Positions 49,201 to 55,499 of a DNA stretch of 64,000 bases are shown here, piece after piece. The stretch is from Liolophura sinensis (taxonomy: Eukaryota > Mollusca > Polyplacophora > Chitonida > Chitonidae): NCBI RefSeq assembly GCF_032854445.1, contig NC_088305.1:25258628-25322627 (forward strand). The letters run 5' to 3'. The notes beneath the pieces were generated by a model. The model saw only the letters and a program-made list of their open reading frames with translations, made no database searches and was not told where the DNA came from. The translations under genes and the position numbers were made by a program. The first letter of the stretch is position 1. Every line of letters starts with the position of its first letter.

Positions 49201-52200
49201 TTTTCACCCCCACATCTGAACATTCCTCACCTTATACTTTATGGCCTTTTTCACCTCCAGATCTGTACATTCCTCACCTTATACTTTATGGCCTTTTTCA
49301 CCCCCACATCTGAACATTCCTCACCTTATACTTTATGGCCTTTTTCACCTCCAGATCTGTACATTCCTCACCTTATACTTTATGGCCTTTTTCACCTCCT
49401 GATCTGTACATTCCTCACCTTATACTTTATGGCCTTTTTCACCTCCAGATCTGTACGTTCCTCACCTTATACTTTATTGCCTTTTTGAGCCCCAGATCTG
49501 TACATTCCTCACCTTATACTTTATGGCCTTTTTGACCCCCACATCTGAACATTCCTCACATACTTTATGGCCTTTTTTACCTCCAGATCTGTACATTCCT
49601 CACCTTATACTTTATGGCCTTTTTTACCTCCAGATCTGTACATTCCTCACCTTATACTTTATGACCTTTTTCACCTCCAGATCTGTACATTCCTCACCTT
49701 ATACTTTATGGCCTTTTTCACCTCCAGATCTGTACATTCCTCACCTTATACTTTATGGCCTTTTTGACACCAAAGAACTTTTTGAACTGCTCATGGAGAT
49801 GGATTTCATTCATAGGGAGTTTCTTTAGTTTCAGTGTGGCTATTTCCTCCGTGAAGGGGCGTATCCAGAGAGGCTTTTGTGGGGTTTGTGGGTAAAATGT
49901 CTCCGTCTCAATACAGACAACGGCATACCTGTAATATGTAGATAACACTACATCTGTAATACAGACAACAGCATACCTGTAATATGCAGATTAGAGTACA
50001 CCTGTAATACATTTAATCGCATACCTGTAATGTAGATAACACTATACCTGTGATACAGATAACGGCACACTTATAATACAGATAACAGTATACCTGTAAC
50101 ACAGGTAATGTCATGCCTATAATACAGACAACAGCACACCTGTAATGTAAATAACAGTATACCTGTAATGCAGATAACACCACACCTGTAATGCAGATAA
50201 CACCACACCTGTAATGCAGATAACACCCCACCTGTAATACAGATAAAACCATACCTGTAATGCAGATAAAACCATACCTGTAATACAGATAACACCATAC
50301 CTGTAATACACATAATGGTACAACTGTAATGCAGATAACGACATATCTATATTGCAGATAACAGCATACTTGTAATGTAAACAGCGGCAGACCTTCAATT
50401 TTCCTTACCTCTCCAGTGGTAATTCCATCAGAAGGAGATAACTCATTTCTCCTATTTTTATCTCTCTCTTCCATGTTTATTTCATCTGAATAGGCTAAAA
50501 GATATACCCACCAGGCCCACCAGGCTAAATCTATGCCACACACACAAGCCATAAACATATAACAGGCCTCGTGAGAATTACCTATCTTGTCAAACACCAA
50601 CAGCTATAACGTAACACAAGAATAGTTTTTGCGGAGTGAAAGTGCGAGAAGTTAGGCCACACCCATGAAAGTATGCAGTAAGTACGTTATGTCAGAACAA
50701 TGCATTCTGTTTTGCGTGACACCTGCCACTGAAAATCGCAGCAATGTCGAGAAATCTTAAATGAAGTCAATGTTTTTCAGTTAACGGAGTTTGCCTAAGG
50801 TATCTGTTATAAATGTACACTTCATTACAGGATTTTTAAATTTGCTCTGCATGGCTTAAAAAGTCAGATAACATTTATCCTCAGCCCTCCAAATCAGTAT
50901 GATTTAAACATAGCTAAGTCTTCAATTACCTTATGCCATGATTTAATCTCAGTTTTAGCTGCTGCTTGACTCTAAGAAGCGCTGGAAAATTTTTTTCAGA
51001 AAAGTTTTAGCACCAATAATAATATTTTGTGACATTTTTATGCCTCTAAAATTGAACTTTTGTGGGCAAATTTTCAGGACATTTAGGGTAGCTAATTAAA
51101 TTTCTTAACTGTGGGATCAAAGCAGAGGACATGTAGCTGCACTGCAAAACATTCATAGCTGTCTGGCCCCTCTAACTTTTCATTTGCTTCCTACCCTTCT
51201 GATTCTGTCCACTTTCGCAGAATGGGTTGAGTGGTAACACATCTTAGTACCATGCCAGCAGAAAATGTTTCTCTTTCACCTGCCAAACCTTAAAACATTA
51301 CTGTCAGTTCACCCACCTTTTACCGTCGATGTTGACATTAGGGACAGGGTAGTGCTCCTGTAGGGTGAGATCAGGATCCACTGTCTTGTGCAGGTGAGCT
51401 AACGACTGGGCACACAGCTCCTCATACCTGTCCAGTACAGGTGTGTCTGGGGACTCCGGTAAAGGGGTTTCCAGGTCCATCAGGATGCCTTTGTAGTGAT
51501 AAGTAAATCCAAGGTAAATCAGATAAATCCAAAACCTTGGACAATAACAAACAGGAATGCATCCTATCAAGAGATATACTCCTATCCTCAGGTAAAATTT
51601 CATAACTTCTATCTCCAGAACATGCATTCATGCCGAAAATGAGCTATATACATGTGTATATATACATACTGTGTAATTTCATGCTTTCATGAACACCATC
51701 ATAAGGTATATCCCTTTCCTCAAAATTGAACTGTCTTACAGTAACATGTTGTTAACTGAACTCTGGAATAAGTCTGCCAGCAACCTGCCCGGTTTCCTCT
51801 CACCATAATGCTGTCCGCCGGCGTATAAGCGAAATATTCTTGAGTAGGGCATAAAACACTAATCAGGTAATAAATAATAATATTATTCATAGAAGTCTAC
51901 TGATCTTTAATAGAAAGGCTTGGTTGGAAGATAGGCTGATATCCTACTGGAAATGTGTGTAATACTAGTATTCAGTATATATATGCTGACATGGTCGTGG
52001 GTTTCCCCCGGGCTCTGTTCAGTTTCCTCCCACCATAATGCTGGCCGCCTTCGTATAAGTGAAACATTCTTGAGTATGGCGTAAAACACCATCAAATACA
52101 AATAAATAAATAAATTCAAAATTGAGCCGCATATTTATCTGCGCATAACTTAAGCTGATGAAAACAACATTAAAATGGCAAGCCATTTGTTTTAAAAATA

Positions 52201-55200
52201 AAATCAGAAAGTTAAATTCAGCAAGTCTAAATGTCGGGGTTTTTTTCTTTGTCTCGCTACATTATTCAACAATTAAGTAAATAGTCCTATTTTCCCGTTC
52301 ATTTCGTTAAATATGATGTTAGTGAATACACAATCACGACCTCGATGATTAACGAGTTATAGTGACGTACAAAATATTGATTAACTGATTCTCATTTCTG
52401 AAAACTGTGGTAACCTGTAATAATACTACCTTTATTTAACAAAGGATACCTGATCAATTTACAAACAAATTATTCTTAACCAAGACCTTCTAGATGCATG
52501 TCACAATAATAATTCATCGTAACACATACTAAAAAGAGTGAGAAAGTAAATAATACCTGGACACAAATGCATATAGTAATGTAGGAAGATGTAGGTAAAC
52601 AATAATCATAATAAAAAAATTAAAAAAGAATACAAGAGCAAATAAAATATTATATATAATATATATAAACAAAATAAAGTATTGGGTGACAAGAAAAATA
52701 CAGACATCAGTCAGAAGTTAGTCTTACCTCCATGTAAATGAAAGTAATGGTTTCCAAAGTTGAAGTTTTTACACTTGAAGTCTGAGCCCAGCATAAGGGG
52801 AGGCAACTCTCGTTCTGTTTTTGTCTCATCTCCTGTAACACAGAACGAAAATTTCAAATAAATTTTGTAAACACAAAATTGCGGCAAAATATAACATATT
52901 GAACCGTGAAATCAAGTGTAAAGTACACGTGACCTCTTTCTCTCACTGAGTGATGTGACAAAGCAGTATTTGTTCGCTAGCTCACTCTTTTATGAAAAGA
53001 ACTCCAACAGTATTGTAACATACATGTATTGTAAATCTCATAACAAAGAATCACTGAACAGAATTTGAGTTTGTTACATTTTGTCACATTTGATACAATT
53101 CAGATTTAATTTTTTTGCCACTTTTTGTAACAAGAACTACATGATTTGCACTCATAATGCAAGAAATTAATATACTAAGGTATATTAAATATGTAGGGGT
53201 CTCCGTGGCTCAGTTGGTTAGAGCGCTAGCGCAGCGTAATGACCCAGGAGTCTCTCACCAATGTGGTCGCTGTGAGTTCAAGTCCAGCTCACGCTGGCTT
53301 CCTCTCCGGCTGTACGTGGGGAAGTCTGTCGGCAACCTGTGGATGGTCGTGGGTTTCCCCCGGGCTCTGCCCGGTTTTCACCCACCATAATGCTGGTCGC
53401 CGTCATATAAGTGAAATATTCTTGAATACGGCGTAAAACACCAATCAAATAAAATAAAATAAATAAAAAAGTACATTAAAAATGTATATTTTTTTTTGTT
53501 GTCGTTTCTGATTTTTTATATTGATTATTTATCTGGGGACAAATTAATCGTGCTTTATTATAAAGAGACACATTTATTAAAGAATGATTGGCTTGTCATA
53601 ATTGCTCATGTTACCTGTCAAAGGTAAAAGAAGTCTGCTGATATCCGGTATTTTCATCCTCTTTCTCAACCCGATCATGAATGGCACCAAGAAACTGACC
53701 AGTTTCAGTATGAACAGCTGATGCCGAATTTCAGCCTTACGCACCAAGTTTTCACGAATAATCTTTTCATGCAATTGCAGGCGAGTGTTCAATCGTTCAT
53801 AACCAGTGTGGTCAATTTGTTGATCGGTCAGTCGAACGATGCTTGTGACCAACCAATCAGCATCCAGCACAAAGAGGTTACGATGCTGCATAACTCTGTC
53901 CTGGAATAAGGTCATTTGCATAGAAAGGCTCTCGGCGAAACTCATGAAAAATCTTCGTTCATCTGCCATGTCTGTATCAGTAGCCTGTTCATCAGGAACA
54001 CAGTTGTATGCTTCACTAAAGTCAGGATCTTTGCTGACGTCCAGTATGCCTAGGAATATATATATGTATGTAAATAAACTTATTTGATTTATTTCAGAAA
54101 TGGAATCTAAATAACAAATAACACAGTACTAGAAGACATAACAAGAACATCATTAGTGAAACCAGGAAAAGCATGTATTTAACAATATTTTGTTTTTTCA
54201 AAAAAATATTAGGGAGAATGCAAATAATAAGCTACTGTAATCCTTCAACCTTTTCGCATGTTTGCAAGATGTTTATCTAAGCATGAAATAATTTAAGTGT
54301 CTATTCTGAGGGCATTCTTCTGTGTAGATTGATTAAACTGTACTTTTTATAAATTTAAGCCCTGAAATTGGCCAACCCAACCAATATAGTTTTGTCTCCG
54401 ATTCTAATTAAAAAGGTGCATAGACTGCACTGAAGTTACTCTTCCATATGCAAAGAGGTTGAGGAATAGGTATTCAGTTTTTAAGTATTTTGGAAGAAAA
54501 TGTTACACAGATGAGGGAGGTCAGAAAATATGAAAAGTTTCACATCCCATGATCATGGTCTTCCTCAATATTGTTTTATGCTTAACATTCGGCATTTGTT
54601 TGTTTGCTTAATTATTATTATTTAAAGACAGTGATATATAAACAATATTCTGGCCTGAATGCCACGTTGCCACATCTTAATGACAATATTATGTACTTGT
54701 TGTGCTGCTTCAATAAAATGCTATGCTAAGGACAGCAGACTTAACATGCTACCCGGTCACAGAATTAGTGAATTTGAAATTGTTTCTCCAAATTAAAATG
54801 AGGGGGGCTTTTCAACCCCTAAATATACGTAGGCAATAAGTACATGTCGGTATCTGTTTTACAAAACTTCAAAGAAAATATGACATACCTGCAGTTTTAA
54901 ACTCGGTCAACAACAGCTTTTTGGTCTCAGGTTTTCCACTGGCATTGACATCTAGGTTAGACCGCCACCTCTCTGAAAACTTTGTGCGCTTTTCTTTGGG
55001 GAAATAGGCACCGTGCCATAGGGCTTTCATCATGTAATCAACACTGACCATGGCCTGGCCGATTCTTGTGTCCTGATATGCAGGCGGGATCTGACATGAT
55101 GTGCTCTGATCAAAGTTTGCATCCAAAGAAATCTTTGGCGTCTGATTAAACATATAAATGCCAAGCACAAGTTCACGGATGACCTGGTGAATTTCACGAT

Positions 55201-55499
55201 AGTCCAGCTCGAACTGTGGGTCATCCTCTAGTGGCATCAACAGGACAGCATGGTTTTCACTGGGCGGGGTACATGCGGGAAATCAGTCCCGCTGGTGGAT
55301 CCGTGGGAAGACGATAATCCTCCGAGGACAGCATCCAATGATAAGAGCTGGTAGACAGCAACTCCTGACATTCATAGCGTTCATACTTCTCAAAAAAGTT
55401 ATGCATATTTCGTAAATGAATTGCTGCCTGCACGCCATCCTCTTTCTCCGTTTCTTTGGTTGACATGGATGAAGCGGATGTGATTCGCTTTCGACTCAT
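21926..55499 (-). CDS. ANKAR: Ankyrin and armadillo repeat-containing protein (gene span; 20 coding exons listed separately)
   Basis: Twenty exons on the - strand join with matching phases into about 4413 bp, giving about 1470 aa. The family is typically about 1400-1450 aa. Residues 1-500 form a mostly helical N-terminal region without a familiar domain. Ankyrin repeats lie at about 520-715 (LHYAAMNNHPEIIGLLL, TALHLAARCGALDAVSCLL, GWAPIHHAAFYDHEPVIRLI, TPLLLAASSGALSAVQCLI). Armadillo repeats run from about 740 to 1330 (for example GGVAAFVQLLKVDNEEIQSV, GTIPVLVQLL, GVIDLLMERL). A Ser/Arg-rich tail ends at TAA 21926-21928. The order ANK then ARM with a long N-terminal region is specific to ANKAR. 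The fold implies a protein-binding scaffold; its partner cannot be read from sequence. One extra base in the GGG at 55262-55264 breaks exon 1 and is probably a consensus error. Introns carry boundary-derived arrays. Confidence 0.9.
22331..23806. other. ANKAR intron 19
   Basis: The intron actually runs 22231-23806. It holds an old dispersed repeat near 22480-22700 (CCCACAAAAGTGCATTTTTG), also seen in the opposite orientation near 51050 and 55720. No exon seen. Confidence 0.5.
23807..23856 (-). CDS. ANKAR: ANKAR exon 19: proline-rich linker
   Basis: 50 bp, phases 2-1, between ATGATTACAG and GTGAGT. It encodes LEINGGPPAVPPSKRS, a linker between the armadillo block and the tail. Supported by phase fit and splice signals. 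Confidence 0.8.
24048..24185 (+). mobile_element. SINE-A 3' fragment
   Basis: GCATGGATGGTCGTGAGATT, TCTGCCCGGTTTCCTC, TGAAATATTCTTGAGTGCAG. Confidence 0.75.
24235..24440. mobile_element. MITE family 1 copy (subtype a)
   Basis: AGTAATTCTTCAACCTTTTC at one end and AACAGGTTGAGGAATTGGGT at the other. The interior resembles the copies at 28222 and 54235. Confidence 0.85.
25375..25799 (-). CDS. ANKAR: ANKAR exon 18: last armadillo repeats
   Basis: 425 bp, phases 0-2, between GTTTTTCAG and GTGAGT. It encodes VSLLVDMVRSEDDNAVVLAS, VIDLLMERLDSDNDLVRTAV and a post-armadillo segment (CRNCPGLYDQMMNNIGSDP). Confidence 0.94.
25826..25908 (+). repeat. Inverted copies of the exon-16 donor repeat
   Basis: One and a half units (GGATCTTCTGTAATCCAAGG, ACAAGGTGAGCAATGGGG, ATGAGGGTGTACTGGATC) in the orientation opposite to the array at 27239-27927. 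They lie about 30 bases upstream of the exon 18 acceptor. Confidence 0.85.
26217..26471. repeat. 51-bp tandem repeat, 5 copies
   Basis: Five nearly identical units starting CCGGTTGGCTGTGGTGAAGG and ending CATGGCACACATGG, with period 51 (26221 to 26272). They differ mainly at GTTTTAC versus GTTATAC, so the expansion is recent. It lies in ANKAR intron 17. Confidence 0.9.
26764..26922 (-). CDS. ANKAR: ANKAR exon 17 (frame-neutral cassette)
   Basis: 159 bp, phases 0-0, between TTTTTCTTCAG and GTAGGA. It encodes IRLKAGMALTVFAFNNTPQQ and FLNSGDEYYQCYAAFQ. Its flanking introns carry mutually inverted copies of the exon-16 donor repeat, which could pair in the pre-mRNA. Skipping would remove 53 residues without a frameshift. 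Confidence 0.92.
27239..27927 (-). repeat. Exon-16 donor array (about 14 units of about 52 bp)
   Basis: Read on the - strand, each unit holds CTGGATCTTCTGAGATCCAA, GGATGAG, then GTGAGCAATGGGGGATGAGG and GTGTA. The first part copies the last 25 or so coding bases of ANKAR exon 16, and the GTGAG copies its splice donor. The array starts at the true donor and extends into the intron. Confidence 0.9.
27928..28157 (-). CDS. ANKAR: ANKAR exon 16: armadillo repeat (donor amplified downstream)
   Basis: 230 bp, phases 1-0, between ATACTTGTAG and GTAAGC. It encodes VAYRNNKLTQRRLAEEGTIP, VLVQLLLSPPNQEIQVEIAN and ends LLDLLRSKDE. The last roughly 25 bases plus the donor are repeated about 14 times in the following intron. 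Confidence 0.93.
28222..28441. mobile_element. MITE family 1 copy (subtype a)
   Basis: CTGTAATTCTTCAACCTTTT to AAAAGGTTGAGGAATTAGGG, an almost perfect inverted-repeat pair at both ends. Confidence 0.88.
28612..28690 (+). mobile_element. SINE-A 3' fragment
   Basis: TTTCCACCAACGGTAAAGCT, TTTCTTGAGCACGGC and an AATCAAGTAAATAA tail. Confidence 0.5.
28736..29015 (-). mobile_element. SINE-B, nearly full
   Basis: GCTTGGGGTTTTACGTC, GGTGAGCTCATGCTGC, CCTTGCTCTAACGTCTCAGT, CTCGACCCAGGTTTGATCCT in the family order, reversed. The final tRNA-like head is truncated. Confidence 0.8.
29141..29411 (-). mobile_element. SINE-A, full length
   Basis: T-rich tail, GCGCCGTACTCAAGAAT, GCATTATGGTGGGTGGAAAC and the tRNA-like head ending CTGAGCCACGGAGGCC. 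Confidence 0.9.
29555..29716 (-). CDS. ANKAR: ANKAR exon 15: armadillo repeat
   Basis: 162 bp, phases 1-1, between TGTCCTCAG and GTCAGT. It encodes CMMAIALGRENIANQNKLAE, then FQQLARLLRSQKTSDRVLL and VIGTLCVG. Confidence 0.92.
29834..30058 (-). mobile_element. SINE-A, head truncated
   Basis: TTTATTTGACTGGTGTTTAT, GCATTATGGTGGGAGGAAAG, ATGTCCGGCCGGAGAGGAAG. Confidence 0.85.
30375..30530. mobile_element. MITE family 2 copy
   Basis: AGGGATACAGAATGCATTCT and GATTGGCTGGTG at the left, CAGCCAATCAGCATCGATTC and TGTATCCCT at the right. Same family as 12005-12170. Confidence 0.8.
30580..30783 (+). mobile_element. SINE-A, partly degraded
   Basis: AGCGCAATGACCCAGGAGCC, CACCATAATGCTGGCTGCC, GTGAAATATTCTTGAGTATG and AAATAAATAAATG. 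It ends 40 bases from ANKAR exon 14 (donor side). Confidence 0.8.
30824..30977 (-). CDS. ANKAR: ANKAR exon 14: armadillo repeat
   Basis: 154 bp, phases 0-1, between GTTTAACAG and GTAAGA. It encodes EQGACSLWALAGHTKTQQRY and GIQYIIQMLLEPTEKLLYVG. Confidence 0.92.
31198..31260 (-). mobile_element. SINE-A tail fragment
   Basis: TTTATTTGATTC, TTCAAGAATATTTCACTTAT, ATGGCAGCAG. Confidence 0.5.
31714..31861 (-). CDS. ANKAR: ANKAR exon 13: armadillo repeat
   Basis: 148 bp, phases 2-0, between CATTTTCCAG and GTGCGA. It encodes PLVDLIKGRNITVQVKAASA and LESLAENNPDSQKAF. The donor (GTGCGA) is weak. The acceptor and first coding bases recur as decayed copies in the upstream intron. Confidence 0.9.
31862..32125 (-). 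repeat. Exon-13 acceptor array (about three decayed units)
   Basis: On the - strand the true junction TTTCATTTTCCAG plus ACCGCTTGTTGACC recurs upstream as TTTCATTTTCCAGACCACTT GTTGATC (near 32016), and in two further copies (near 31945 and 32107) that lost the AG. Spacing is 94, 71 and 91 bases. Confidence 0.75.
32606..32687 (-). CDS. ANKAR: ANKAR exon 12: armadillo repeat part
   Basis: 82 bp, phases 1-2, between CAACCTTCAAG and GTAAGT. It encodes GTAAAIAALTRAHCANQDAV. The intron before it is long and contains the 3.1-kb 26-bp array. Confidence 0.87.
32840..33345. repeat. Foldback region with nested hairpins
   Basis: AGTGATATCT at about 32878 pairs with AGATATCACT about 24 bases on. GGAATATTGCACAGTGAAGG (33181) mirrors CCTTCAGTGTGCAATATCC (about 33319). 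Between them AAATGATAACCC mirrors GGGTTATCATT. It probably comprises one or two foldback elements. Confidence 0.65.
33639..33880 (-). mobile_element. SINE-A, lacks part of head
   Basis: Long TTTA tail, GGTGTTTTACGCCGTATTC, ACGGCGGCCAGCATTATGG, CGCATTGGTGAGAGGCTCCT. Confidence 0.9.
34250..37340. repeat. 26-bp satellite array, about 118 units, with higher-order repeat
   Basis: The unit is GCAGCGGAAAGTCACTGTGC plus TATCAG. Variants (GCATTGGGAAGTC, GCTTTCAGGCAGAGG, 25-bp units lacking one base) recur in blocks. The block around 34501 recurs around 35045, an offset of 544, so the array has grown by larger duplications. No + frame has a stop in the unit, so long ORFs here are a by-product of composition. 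It lies in ANKAR intron 11. Confidence 0.95.
38324..38737 (-). CDS. ANKAR: ANKAR exon 11: armadillo repeats
   Basis: 414 bp, phases 1-1, between GTGTCACAAG and GTAAGT. It holds about three armadillo repeats: GGVAAFVQLLKVDNEEIQSV with AASALCNISEH, PTLVQLLGSPVDDIQSRAA with ILSDLACVGENQ, and GSIPALINLLESELEDVLVN. This is the best recognised part of the protein. Confidence 0.95.
38985..39055 (-). mobile_element. SINE-B 3' fragment
   Basis: GCTTGGGGTTTAACGTCATA, CTTAACAATTTTTCAGTCAT. Confidence 0.65.
39322..39426 (-). CDS. ANKAR: ANKAR exon 10: ankyrin-to-armadillo linker
   Basis: 105 bp, phases 1-1, between CATTTTCAG and GTAAGT. It encodes MIGDESMVRKDSAIKCLEVL and SNHWKSILDAG, the helical start of the armadillo block. 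Confidence 0.88.
39550..40082. mobile_element. Long-TIR MITE, 533 bp
   Basis: TACACTGAAAGAACAAATGC, TTTAAACATCTCTTTGCAAC, AGATAATAAACGTAC on the left mirror GCACGTTTATTATCTGTTGC, ATATGTTTAAATAATGAAC, ATTTGATTTTTCAGTGTA on the right. The arms are about 65 bp. No ORF inside. Confidence 0.85.
40498..40578 (+). mobile_element. SINE-A 3' fragment, diverged
   Basis: GTACAAATGAAAAATTCTTC, CAACAATCAAATAAAC. Confidence 0.4.
40652..40860 (-). CDS. ANKAR: ANKAR exon 9: ankyrin repeats
   Basis: 209 bp, phases 2-1, between GTTATTAG and GTACGA. It holds TPLLLAASSGALSAVQCLI and the more divergent GNGIVNLAALRFHTNVLEYL. Confidence 0.93.
41092..41181. repeat. 21-bp tandem repeat, 4 copies
   Basis: GTCACCATGGCAGAGCTACTT repeated, one copy with GTAACC. 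Confidence 0.9.
41380..41605. repeat. Tandem repeat of about 19-20 bp (CATGTGACAAATGGAC)
   Basis: About eleven loose units alternating CATGTGACAAATGG and CATGTCACAAATGGAC. Intron 8 of ANKAR, just past the exon 8 donor but not derived from it. Confidence 0.8.
41673..41874 (-). CDS. ANKAR: ANKAR exon 8: ankyrin repeats
   Basis: 202 bp, phases 1-2, between ATGTTTCAG and GTGAGT. It holds two clear ankyrin repeats: TALHLAARCGALDAVSCLL and GWAPIHHAAFYDHEPVIRLI. Confidence 0.93.
42066..42112 (-). mobile_element. SINE-A tail fragment
   Basis: TATTTGATTGGCGTTTTATG, CTCTACTCAAGAGTA. Confidence 0.5.
42113..44034. other. ANKAR intron 7; nothing recognised
   Basis: AT-rich DNA with no clear repeat or exon. 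Short A and T runs only. Confidence 0.4.
44035..44076 (-). CDS. ANKAR: ANKAR exon 7: acidic microexon
   Basis: 42 bp between CTACTGTTAG and GTTTGT, phases 1-1, so it can be included or skipped without a frame change. It encodes EEVDEPDDSDIEDD, a very acidic linker between ankyrin repeats. The gene is in frame without it, so it may be alternatively spliced. No translated match supports it, only splice signals and phase. Confidence 0.6.
44325..44420. repeat. 15-17-bp tandem repeat (CACATGTATATGGGGT)
   Basis: About six units alternating CACATGTGTATGGGGT and CACATGTATATGGGGT, in intron 6 of ANKAR. Confidence 0.85.
44888..45742 (+). repeat. 855-bp duplicated segment, copy 1 (SINE-A at left end)
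   Basis: Begins with a SINE-A missing its head (to about 45089). A unique stretch follows (GTGGTACATGTTGGCAAAAC, GTGACTCTAAATTGTGTAAC, GCACTAATCAGTACACGTGC), ending GTGAGCTCCCAACTTTCATG. It recurs at 58856-59733. Confidence 0.9.
45743..46714. other. ANKAR intron 6; nothing recognised
   Basis: No exon or repeat family was identified here. Confidence 0.4.
46715..46880 (-). mobile_element. SINE-B 3' fragment, diverged
   Basis: TTGGTGTTTAATATCGTACT, CAACAATTTTTCAATCATAT, then TGTGTCTTTTTGAGGC. Confidence 0.6.
47350..47570. mobile_element. MITE family 1 copy (subtype b)
   Basis: CCCTAATTCCTCAACCTTTT to AAAAAGGTTGAAGATTTACA. Confidence 0.85.
47987..48206 (-). CDS. ANKAR: ANKAR exon 6 (first ankyrin repeats)
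   Basis: 220 bp, phases 0-1, between CCTGTCCACAG and GTGAGA. It encodes TPHAGLKACAQRGLVTMFHA and LHYAAMNNHPEIIGLLLLQS, the start of the ankyrin block (HYAA and LLL pattern). Confidence 0.9.
48238..48475 (-). mobile_element. SINE-A
   Basis: CCTCAAGAATATTTCACTTA, GCATTATGGTGGGAGAAAAC, GAAGCCAGCATGAGCTAGAC. It lies just upstream of the exon 6 acceptor. Confidence 0.85.
48893..49744 (-). repeat. Exon-5 donor array (about 18 units of 47 bp)
   Basis: On the - strand each unit reads AAAAAGGCCATAAAGTATAA, then GGTGAGGAATGTACAGATCT and GGAGGTG. The first part is the end of ANKAR exon 5 (KKAIKYK) and the GTGAGG is its donor. Units are contiguous with the true donor at 49744 and nearly identical, so the array is young. 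Confidence 0.93.
49745..49928 (-). CDS. ANKAR: ANKAR exon 5 (flanked by arrays of its own splice boundaries)
   Basis: 184 bp, phases 2-0. It begins after ATATTACAG with a G completing Arg, then YAVVCIETETFYPQ, and ends FFGVKKAIKYK before GTGAGG. Upstream, a tandem array repeats the acceptor with the first roughly 17 exon bases. Downstream, a 47-bp array repeats the last 18 or more exon bases (KAIKYK) with the donor. The real boundaries are set by phase agreement with exons 4 and 6. Confidence 0.88.
49929..50392 (-). repeat. Exon-5 acceptor array (about 20 units of 23-24 bp)
   Basis: On the - strand units read ATTACAGGTATGGTGTTATC plus TGT, against the true junction ATTACAG plus GTATGCCGTTGTCTGT. 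The translated copies read RYGVICI, against RYAVVCI in the exon. It is contiguous with the acceptor of exon 5 and lies in intron 4. Confidence 0.88.
51317..51488 (-). CDS. ANKAR: ANKAR exon 4
   Basis: 172 bp, phases 1-2, between CACTACAAAG and GTGGGT. It encodes LETPLPESPDTPVLDRYEEL and ends in NVNIDGK; the last AG joins the first G of exon 5 to make Arg. The phase fit confirms where exon 5 starts, which matters for reading the adjoining repeat array. Confidence 0.88.
51768..51876 (+). mobile_element. SINE-A 3' fragment
   Basis: CTGCCAGCAACCTGCCCGGT, CACCATAATGCTGTCCGCC, GAAATATTCTTGAGTAGGGC. Confidence 0.75.
51988..52117 (+). mobile_element. SINE-A 3' half
   Basis: GACATGGTCGTGGGTTTCCC, CACCATAATGCTGGCCGCC, AAATACAAATAAATAAATAA. 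The break point is shared with the copy at 56692. Confidence 0.85.
52728..52832 (-). CDS. ANKAR: ANKAR exon 3
   Basis: 105 bp, phases 1-1, between TGTTACAG and GTAAGA. It encodes ERELPPLMLGSDFKCKNFN and FGNHYFHLHG. No known domain. Confidence 0.87.
53196..53469 (+). mobile_element. SINE-A, best full-length copy
   Basis: tRNA-like head (GTCTCCGTGGCTCAGTTGGT, B box GAGTTCAAGTCC), then CTTCCTCTCCGGCTGTACGT, CGTGGGTTTCCCCCGGGCTC, GTGAAATATTCTTGAATACG and an AATAAAATAAAATAAATAAA tail. The head carries both polymerase III promoter boxes. It lies in ANKAR intron 2. Confidence 0.93.
53615..54049 (-). CDS. ANKAR: ANKAR exon 2
   Basis: 435 bp, phases 1-1, between TATTCCTAG and GTAACA. It encodes a helical segment with LSMQMTLFQDRVMQHRNLF and a hydrophobic stretch (ILKLVSFLVPFMIGL) followed by RKRMK. 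Skipping would keep frame. Confidence 0.88.
54235..54471. mobile_element. MITE family 1 copy (subtype a)
   Basis: ACTGTAATCCTTCAACCTTT to CAAAGAGGTTGAGGAATAGG. Confidence 0.85.
54889..55499 (-). CDS. ANKAR: ANKAR exon 1 (first coding exon; frame break)
   Basis: The ATG is at 55497-55499 and the protein begins MSRKRITSASSM. Upstream, a likely acceptor (TCTTTTTATCCTAAAG, exon edge about 55526) suggests a 5' UTR exon further out. The frame reads HWMLSSEDYRLPTDPP, then breaks at MYP and resumes as SENHAVLLMPLEDDP. Removing one base from the + strand GGG at 55262-55264 joins both halves and gives the phase-1 exit needed by exon 2. It ends before GTATGT. No domain is recognised. Confidence 0.88.

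Noticed and set aside
49147-49828. Repeat ORFs of the MAFFTSRSVHSS type
   Set aside because: Antisense translation of the 47-bp exon-5 donor array.
50013-50600. 195-aa - strand ORF rich in CYLHYRYGVICIT
   Set aside because: Translation of the exon-5 acceptor array. It continues the exon 5 motif but runs through intron sequence and repeated acceptor sites.
53196-53290. tRNA gene
   Set aside because: A and B boxes are present, but the sequence continues into a conserved SINE core and tail shared by many copies.
21926-55499. Splitting the ankyrin and armadillo exons into two genes
   Set aside because: Phases match across all 20 exons and the joined length of about 1470 aa fits ANKAR.
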